Origin: an uncultured Pelagibacteraceae bacterium
Lineage (GTDB): Bacteria > Pseudomonadota > Alphaproteobacteria > Pelagibacterales > Pelagibacteraceae
Length of the DNA stretch: 54,138 bases
Assembly: GCA_902590125.1 (NCBI GenBank)
Contig: CACIVL010000002.1
Location: 1 to 54,138, forward strand
Direction of reading: 5' to 3'
The notes beneath the pieces were generated by a model, which was not told the origin of the DNA, searched no databases, and saw only the letters and a list, made by a program, of their open reading frames with translations. Positions 48,567-54,138 of this stretch are shown piece by piece. Position 1 is the stretch's first letter, and every line of letters starts with the position of its first letter. The translations under genes were made by a program, and so were the position numbers.

Positions 48567-49846
48567 TATATTTCTCTATACATTTTTCCTGGATTGAATA
48601 AATTTTTAGGATCAAAACTTTCTTTAATTTTTTTACTTAACAATAAGCGTGTATCGTTAATTGTGAAAAGATCTATATCAGAACTTAAATTTTCTGAATA
48701 TTTTACAATAGTTAAATATCCACCTAATTTAAGAACTATGTTTTTAATCTCTTTAATTTTTCCATTTTCATTATCTATTACTTCTATCCAAAATAATGAA
48801 CCACACCAATCAATATAATATTTAAAATTATCTTTTAGATATTTCATTAAGTCCAGACTTTTTGCAGGTGGAATAATCACTCTTAGTAGATTATTTTTTG
48901 TTCCAGAAAATAATTCAATATTGTTAACTTTTTCCCAAAATAGTTTAGATTGATAAAAATCAAGTATAGAAGTTTTCATTTTTTTTAATTCAAGTTCTTT
49001 AAAAATTTCTCTACTTCTTTCTTCAATAGATTTTTTTGACCCTTCAATTCTTAAAGCCAAAAAAGCTTCTTCACTTGTTAAATCGTTAAATTTTAAAATT
49101 TTTTCTCTATTTATTGTATAATTATTATTTTTTGGTTCGTTTGGTATATAAACTAAACCTGATATTTCATTACTTGAGCTAAGCAATTGATCAAAAAGAT
49201 TAGTAATAATTTTATTATCTTCGGAATATATGACTATGGTATTTATTGAATCTTTTGCAGGCAATACTTTAAAAGTAATTTCTGTAAGAACGGTTAAGGT
49301 ACCAAAAGATCCAGTAACCAATTTTGAAAGATCATATCCAGTAACATTTTTTACAACTGTTCCTCCAGACTTAATTATATCTCCTTTTCCATTTATGCCC
49401 CTAAATCCAAGAACATGATCTCTTATGCTTCCAACTTTAAACCTTCTAGAACCTGAAAAATTACATGATAATTGTCCAGCAGCTGTACCTTTGTTAGATT
49501 TAAAATCATTTATGTATCCAAAATCTATAGGTTCAAAAGCTAACTGTTGATTATTTTTTTCTAAAGTTTCTTCAATCAAGCTTATGGGTGTGCAAGCTTT
49601 TACTTTAATATAAAGTTCGTCTGGAAGATATTCTACAATTCCAGATAAACTTGAAAGGTCTAATACTTTTGTGCACAGCAACTTATTGCCAATAAAATTT
49701 TTTGAATTTGTTCCTATTATTTTTATTGGTAAATTTTTATTATAAATTTCTTTTATAATATTTGAAGCTTCTCTTTCGTTTGATGGCTTATAAATACTAT
49801 TAGAATCTTGGAATGTCTGAAAATTTTTCTTCTCCACTATGGACAT
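48566..49846 (-). CDS. glcE: Glycolate oxidase FAD-binding subunit
   Basis: Second flavoprotein-like subunit of glycolate oxidase, with a PCMH-type FAD-binding domain (LPIKIIGTNSKNFIGN, GYINDFKSNKGTAAGQLSCNFSGSRR, GSIRDHVLGFRGINGKGDIIKSGG, VVKNVTGYDLSKLVTGSFGTLTVLTEITFKVLP-type sequence) and the family end LFNPGKMYREI. The ATG at 49846 is chosen because GGAAGG stands just upstream (49852-49863 region) and the residues before it look non-homologous; an in-frame ATG at 49867 is the alternative. Either way the gene overlaps the end of glcD, by 47 bp with the chosen start, which is much more than elsewhere in the window. About 427 residues. Confidence 0.92.
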   Translation of the reverse strand: MSIVEKKNFQTFQDSNSIYKPSNEREASNIIKEIYNKNLPIKIIGTNSKNFIGNKLLCTKVLDLSSLSGIVEYLPDELYIKVKACTPISLIEETLEKNNQQLAFEPIDFGYINDFKSNKGTAAGQLSCNFSGSRRFKVGSIRDHVLGFRGINGKGDIIKSGGTVVKNVTGYDLSKLVTGSFGTLTVLTEITFKVLPAKDSINTIVIYSEDNKIITNLFDQLLSSSNEISGLVYIPNEPKNNNYTINREKILKFNDLTSEEAFLALRIEGSKKSIEERSREIFKELELKKMKTSILDFYQSKLFWEKVNNIELFSGTKNNLLRVIIPPAKSLDLMKYLKDNFKYYIDWCGSLFWIEVIDNENGKIKEIKNIVLKLGGYLTIVKYSENLSSDIDLFTINDTRLLLSKKIKESFDPKNLFNPGKMYREI

Positions 49847-51296
49847 GAACCCTTCCTTCCTCTGCACATTTTCTTAATATTGGATAAACTTTACCAGGAT
49901 TTAATAAATTTTTGTTGTCTAGAGATTTTTTAATATTTAGTTGTTGCTGAATATCATTATCATTAAACATTTCACACATAAGTTCTCTTTTCTCAACTCC
50001 TACACCATGTTCACCAGTTAAAGCTCCGCCAAATCTTACACACATTTTTAATATTTCAGCACCAAACTCTTCTGTTTTTTTTAATTCTTCTTCCTTGTTT
50101 CCATCAAACATAATTAGGGGATGTAAATTTCCATCGCCAGCATGAAAACAATTGGCTACTGGTAAATTATATTTTTTTGATAAATTATTTATTTCTTTCA
50201 AAGCTTCTGCTAATTTTCCTCTTGGTATTGAACCATCCATACAGTAATAGTCTGGAGCCATAGCTCCACAAGCTGGAAAAGCAGCTTTTCGTCCAATCCA
50301 AAAAGATAATCTTTCTTTTTCATTTTTGCTTATTTTTATATTTAAAGAGTTATTTTTTTTACTAATTTCACTTACTTTATTTATTAATTCATCAACTTCT
50401 GAGACAGTTCCATCTAATTCAACTATTAGCAAGAGTTCAGCATTTCTTGGATAGCCTGCTTTGCTAAAATTGTCAGTAGCTATAATTAAAGCTTTGTCCA
50501 TTATCTCCATGCCAGCAGGAACAATGCCATTAGCAATTATTTCTGAAACACATTTTCCTCCATCTTCATGACTTGGAAAACCAATTAATGCAGCCCTTAC
50601 TGTTTGTGGTTTTTTTAATATTTTTACAGTAACTTCAGTAATAACACCTAATAATCCTTCTGAGCCACAAATTAAACCAAGCATATCATATCCCTCTTGG
50701 TCCAAAGTTTTTCCTCCAAGTCTACATATTGTTCCATCCATTAAAACAATTTCAACTCCAAGAATATTATTTGTTGTTGTTCCATATTTTAAAGAATGTA
50801 CGCCTCCTGAATTTTCAGCTACATTTCCTCCAATTGAACAAGCTAGTTGACTGGATGGATCTGGAGCATAATAAAATCCCTTATGTTGTACTGCATGAGT
50901 AATGGATAAATTTGTTACACCTGGTTGAGCAACTACACATTTATTTCCAAAATCTATCTCCAAAATTTTATTAAATTTTGTAAGGCTTAAAAGTATTGCA
51001 TCTTGCAAAGGTAATGAACCTCCTGACAATCCTGTTCCTGCACCTCTTGGGATAACTTTAATATTTTCTTCATAACAAAATTTTAATATATTGCTTATTT
51101 CTTGAGTTTTTTCAGGCAAAACTACACATAAAGGTTTTTGTTTGTAAGCTGTTAATGCATCTGTTTCATAAGGTTTTATTTCGGCTTCATAACTTAGTAT
51201 ATTTTCTGGAGAAGTTAATTTTTTTAATTTTTTAAAAATATATTCTTTTTTATTAATAGTTGATTGATCTATTTTTGGTAGCGCTATATTACTCAT
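49800..51296 (-). CDS. glcD: Glycolate oxidase catalytic FAD subunit
   Basis: Oxidises glycolate (and D-lactate) to glyoxylate. FAD/PCMH domain with VIPRGAGTGLSGGSLPLQ, VAQPGVTNLSITHAVQHKGFYYAPDPSSQ, CSIGGNVAENSGGVHSLKYGTT, GLICGSEGLLGVITEVTVKIL; C-terminal oxidase domain with NCFHAGDGNLHPLIMFD, GGALTGEHGVGVEKRELM and the ending LLNPGKVYPIL. It has 498 residues, normal for GlcD. It follows the aminotransferase gene by 8 bp. Glycolate use as a glycine source is known for Pelagibacter, which fits the neighbourhood. Confidence 0.95.
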   Translation of the reverse strand: MSNIALPKIDQSTINKKEYIFKKLKKLTSPENILSYEAEIKPYETDALTAYKQKPLCVVLPEKTQEISNILKFCYEENIKVIPRGAGTGLSGGSLPLQDAILLSLTKFNKILEIDFGNKCVVAQPGVTNLSITHAVQHKGFYYAPDPSSQLACSIGGNVAENSGGVHSLKYGTTTNNILGVEIVLMDGTICRLGGKTLDQEGYDMLGLICGSEGLLGVITEVTVKILKKPQTVRAALIGFPSHEDGGKCVSEIIANGIVPAGMEIMDKALIIATDNFSKAGYPRNAELLLIVELDGTVSEVDELINKVSEISKKNNSLNIKISKNEKERLSFWIGRKAAFPACGAMAPDYYCMDGSIPRGKLAEALKEINNLSKKYNLPVANCFHAGDGNLHPLIMFDGNKEEELKKTEEFGAEILKMCVRFGGALTGEHGVGVEKRELMCEMFNDNDIQQQLNIKKSLDNKNLLNPGKVYPILRKCAEEGRVHVHSGEEKFSDIPRF

Positions 51297-51304
51297 TAGG
51301 CTTT

Positions 51305-52468
51305 CTAGCCTAACATTTTTCTTATCTTTTCTAAAGCTTTAGAAATATCACTTTGTGACGCTGCAAAACTAAATCTAACATAATCAACTGCTTTTTTACC
51401 AAAAGCTGTACCTGGAACAATTGCAACACCAGCTTCATGAAGACATTTTTTTGCAAACTCTTGTCCATTCATTCCAGTTCCAATAACTTTTGGGAAAGCA
51501 TAAAATCCTCCGCCTGGCAAACTGCATTCAATTCCATTAATACTATTTAATGCCTCAAAAATTATTTTTCTTCTTTTCATGAATTTTTCCATCATCATAG
51601 TTATGAAGTCATCTGATCCATCTAATGCTGCAATTCCTCCGAATTGAACAGCAGCATTTACACAAGAATGATTATTCACGCAAAACTTTATTACATGTTC
51701 TACTAGATTTTCTGGCCATACTCCCCATCCTAAACGCCATCCAGTCATTGAATAAGCTTTACTCCAACCATCAAGCACAATTAACCTATTATATAACTCT
51801 GGATAATCAAAAAAAGTTGGCATTTTTTTATTATCAAAAATTTGTCTGCTATAAATTTCATCACTTAAAATTGCAACATTTGGAAAATTTTTTAAACCTT
51901 CAACAAGTTGATCAATTTTACTTTTTTCAGTAAATCCACCTGTTGGATTATTTGGGTTATTTAAAATTATTAATCGAGTTTTATCAGTAATTAACGACAA
52001 TATTTTTTGAGGATCCATTGAAAAATCATTGTTTTCAAGAATATTTATTGGAACTGCTTTTGCGCCAGTATAATTTATCATGGACTCATAAATTGGAAAT
52101 CCTGGATCCGGATATATTATTTCGGTTCCTGGTTCACCAAACAGCGTTATTGCATAATACATTGTAGGTTTGCCTCCGGGCATAATAATTACTCTATTAG
52201 GGTCAATTTCTGCATTATAAAGACTTTTTATTTTTCTCGTGACTGCTTTTCTGCATTCAATTGTTCCATTTGGCAAAACATAACCATGATGACCATCATC
52301 TAATGCTTTTTTTGCAGCATCAATTATGTGCTTTGGTGTTTTAAAATCAGGTTGTCCTAAGCTTAAATGAATTATTTCCTTTCCTTCGCTTTCAAGTTTT
52401 TTTGCTTCTGCTAATATTTTAAATGCAGATTCGGTGCCTAATCTTTCAAGGTTCTTTGCTAATTTCAT
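51305..52468 (-). CDS. Class I/II PLP-dependent aminotransferase
   Basis: Fold-type I aminotransferase of 387 residues, aspartate aminotransferase superfamily. Visible: LSLGQPDFKTPKHIIDAA, GHHGYVLPNGTIECRKAV, the NNPNNPTGG loop, ILSDEIYSRQIF, the PLP-lysine in LDGWSKAYSMTGWRLGW, and VRFSFAAS near the end with the substrate-carboxylate arginine. Substrates cannot be fixed from sequence. It stands between the lldD-like gene and glcDEF, so conversion of glyoxylate to glycine (or of another 2-oxoacid made by these oxidases) is a reasonable inference. Confidence 0.88.
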   Translation of the reverse strand: MKLAKNLERLGTESAFKILAEAKKLESEGKEIIHLSLGQPDFKTPKHIIDAAKKALDDGHHGYVLPNGTIECRKAVTRKIKSLYNAEIDPNRVIIMPGGKPTMYYAITLFGEPGTEIIYPDPGFPIYESMINYTGAKAVPINILENNDFSMDPQKILSLITDKTRLIILNNPNNPTGGFTEKSKIDQLVEGLKNFPNVAILSDEIYSRQIFDNKKMPTFFDYPELYNRLIVLDGWSKAYSMTGWRLGWGVWPENLVEHVIKFCVNNHSCVNAAVQFGGIAALDGSDDFITMMMEKFMKRRKIIFEALNSINGIECSLPGGGFYAFPKVIGTGMNGQEFAKKCLHEAGVAIVPGTAFGKKAVDYVRFSFAASQSDISKALEKIRKMLG

Positions 52469-52479
52469 TTTAACTTATT

Positions 52480-53631
52480 TTATTTTCTAAATACTACTTT
52501 AGATCTATTTAGTTCGCTAATTGATTTACAGCCCATTAACGTCATATCGCGATAAATTTCTTCTTTCATTTTTTTTAATATTGCTTCAACACCTTTTTGT
52601 CCACCGGCTCCTAAGGCAAACAAATATCCTTTGCCAAAGCTACATGCCTTTGCACCTAGAGATAATGCTTTTAAAACATGAGTTCCTCTTCTAACTCCTC
52701 CATCCAGAATCACTTCTATTTTATCTCCAACTGCATCTACAATTTCAGCAAGTTGATCAAAAGGCGCTCTTGAGCCATCTAGTTGTCTTCCTCCGTGGTT
52801 GGAAATTATTATTGCTGTACATCCAATATCAATAGCTTTCTTGGCATCTTCAACCGACATAACTCCCTTTAACGCAAAAGGTCCATTCCATTTTTTTACA
52901 CAGTACTCAGCATCTTTCCAGTTCATACAAGGATCAAATTGTTCATTAATATAATCTATAACTGATTTATCAATGCTACTTCCTTTTTCAGTCATGTGAA
53001 TAATATTTGCTAGCTTGAATTTTTCATGAATTAAATTGTTTACTGTCCAACCAGGATGCATTGCAAAGCTTAGCAAGCTTCCTAATGTTAATTTTGGTGG
53101 AGTTGTAAATCCTGTTCTTCTATCTCTTTCTCTATTTCCTGCTACCACTGTATCAACAGTTAAACACATGCTGTTAAAGCCTGCTTTTTTACATCTTTCA
53201 ATTAAATTATCTGTAAGTCCTCTATCTCTATGAATATAAAGTTGAAATAATTTTGGGCCCTTGGTTAGTTCTCCAATTTCTTCCATACTAACAGTTGCCA
53301 TAGTTGATGTACCAAAAATTGTACCCATTTTTTCTGCAGCTTTTGCTGTAGCTCTCTCTCCATGATGATGGTAAAGCCGATGCATTGCTGTTGCAGAAAG
53401 AAAAAGTGGAAAATCAATTTTTTGACCTAAAACCGTTGTGGACAAGTCTATATTGCCTACATCTGCTAATACATTTGGAATCAAATCACAGTCATTAAAT
53501 GCTTCTGTATTTCTTTTTAATGTTACTTCATCATCAGAACCACCATCAATATAATGAAAAATTGGAGATGGTAATTTTTTTTTTGCTAATTTTCGAAAGT
53601 CATCAAAATTATGACAATCTTTCAGGTTCAT
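52480..53631 (-). CDS. lldD: FMN-dependent 2-hydroxyacid oxidase (L-lactate dehydrogenase-like)
   Basis: FMN enzyme of the glycolate oxidase / L-lactate dehydrogenase / mandelate dehydrogenase family that oxidises L-2-hydroxyacids and feeds electrons to the respiratory chain or oxygen. In 383 residues: FHYIDGGSDDEVTLKRN, FPLFLSATAMHRLYHHHGE, FQLYIHRDRGLT, CLTVDTVVAGNRERDRRTGF, the lysine of FALKGVMSVEDAK, the catalytic His/Arg in ISNHGGRQLDGS and the FMN-phosphate loop VILDGGVRRGTHVLKALSLGAKA. No long membrane insertion like that in E. coli LldD stands out. Lactate or glycolate are the likely substrates; the gene symbol is by family only. Confidence 0.85.
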   Translation of the reverse strand: MNLKDCHNFDDFRKLAKKKLPSPIFHYIDGGSDDEVTLKRNTEAFNDCDLIPNVLADVGNIDLSTTVLGQKIDFPLFLSATAMHRLYHHHGERATAKAAEKMGTIFGTSTMATVSMEEIGELTKGPKLFQLYIHRDRGLTDNLIERCKKAGFNSMCLTVDTVVAGNRERDRRTGFTTPPKLTLGSLLSFAMHPGWTVNNLIHEKFKLANIIHMTEKGSSIDKSVIDYINEQFDPCMNWKDAEYCVKKWNGPFALKGVMSVEDAKKAIDIGCTAIIISNHGGRQLDGSRAPFDQLAEIVDAVGDKIEVILDGGVRRGTHVLKALSLGAKACSFGKGYLFALGAGGQKGVEAILKKMKEEIYRDMTLMGCKSISELNRSKVVFRK

Positions 53632-53640
53632 GATTTAAAA

Positions 53641-54138
53641 TTAAAAATTTTTAAGAAAATTAAACATATAACTATTAGCGCCTGGGTTTTTTTCACCCAA
53701 ACTTGCATTAGATATATGATTATAAGAAAAACCAAACTCACTATTATTTAATAAATCTAAAGATAATTGAATTTCACTTTTAAATTCTACTATATGTCCT
53801 AAATCCTTACCATCGCCCTCATGATAAAGACCTGGGGTAAAACTTGGAGTTAAATTAATATTTCCAAGTTTGTATTCTGCTTGAACACCCGTATAAAAGT
53901 AAGTTGCGTTATCCGCAGTAATTAAAGCTCCAGTTACTGGGGAAAGTGTCCCTAAAAAACTATCTCGAAACAGACTTTCATTTTGGTGTTGAAGTCCAAA
54001 TATTGCAGATCTTTTTCCATCATCACTAAAATCAAACATTCCTGAATAAAAATTGAATTTATGTTCCTTAATAGGTACTTCTTTTTCTTCACTATGGACT
54101 GGAATAAAAAATAAAGAAATAACTACAATAAAAAAAAT
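53641..54138 (-). CDS. PagL-like lipid A deacylase, 5' end cut by window
   Basis: Outer-membrane beta-barrel protein of the PagL / acyloxyacyl hydrolase family, which removes an acyl chain from lipid A. The C-terminal signature is clear: FGFSYNHISNASLGEKNPGANS, with the His-x-Ser catalytic pair and the NPG, and the protein ends in an aromatic residue (FLKNF) as outer-membrane barrels do. The ATG at 54039 is not the start: the frame is open to the last base of the window, and the added residues form a hydrophobic stretch followed by PVHSEEKEVP, a signal peptide, so only a few N-terminal residues are missing. It lies 9 bp before the lldD-like gene. Confidence 0.82.
   Translation of the reverse strand: MFFIVVISLFFIPVHSEEKEVPIKEHKFNFYSGMFDFSDDGKRSAIFGLQHQNESLFRDSFLGTLSPVTGALITADNATYFYTGVQAEYKLGNINLTPSFTPGLYHEGDGKDLGHIVEFKSEIQLSLDLLNNSEFGFSYNHISNASLGEKNPGANSYMFNFLKNF

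Noticed and set aside
54037-54039. ATG at 54039 as the start of the PagL-like gene
   Set aside because: The frame continues to the window end and encodes a signal-peptide-like segment, needed for an outer-membrane protein.

Overview
The window is a compact, strongly AT-rich piece of bacterial chromosome with almost no intergenic space, overlapping stop/start codons and A/T-ending codons. Gene content points to a SAR11 (Pelagibacterales) marine alphaproteobacterium: a DMSP demethylation cluster (dmdA with dmdB/dmdC homologues), F1 ATPase genes separated from F0 genes, the alphaproteobacterial order sdhCDAB / mdh-sucCDAB-lpdA, a Tat-exported TRAP binding protein and glycolate oxidase genes. The strain cannot be determined from the sequence alone.

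Layout. 1-4722 (+): proB (5' end cut by the window), proA, nadD, rsfS, ctpA, rppH. 4719-37547 (all -): read in the direction of transcription, ffh, rpsP, trmD, rplS, leuC, leuD, leuB, the DMSP cluster dmdC-dmdB-hydrolase-dmdA, asd, sdhCDAB, mmsA, mdh, sucCDAB, lpdA, priA and atpHAGDC, with gaps of mostly 0-40 bp. 37548-37710 is the only divergent intergenic region. It is noticeably richer in G+C and folds into several hairpins, and it holds a probable cis-regulatory leader of ffh and the promoter of dapF. 37711-39445 (+): dapF, ftsY. 39438-54138 (all -): in transcription order, a PagL-like outer-membrane enzyme (5' end cut by the window), lldD-like flavoprotein, aminotransferase, glcD, glcE, glcF, a 72-residue unknown protein, then a TRAP transporter operon (dctP, terminator, dctQ, an unusually long dctM), an MFS carrier, a membrane-anchored alpha/beta hydrolase and an exported protein of unknown function.

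How it fits together. The central block encodes most of the lower TCA cycle (2-oxoglutarate to oxaloacetate) plus succinate dehydrogenase and F1 ATPase. The inserted dmd genes take DMSP to methylmercaptopropionate and on towards methanethiol, a reduced-sulfur source for SAR11. The right-hand block looks like a 2-hydroxyacid/2-oxoacid module: a TakP-type TRAP importer (probable 2-oxoacid ligand), glycolate oxidase, a lactate/2-hydroxyacid oxidase and an aminotransferase that could pass glyoxylate to glycine. A perfect FNR-type palindrome sits upstream of the TRAP operon.

I see no rRNA, tRNA, CRISPR array, insertion sequence, integrase or prophage gene. No gene-free stretch exceeds 300 bp; the longest is the 163-bp ffh/dapF region. 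This is a core-genome region. The least explained items are the ffh leader, the hydrolase embedded in the DMSP cluster, the coiled-coil extension on DctM, and the 72-residue protein after glcF.
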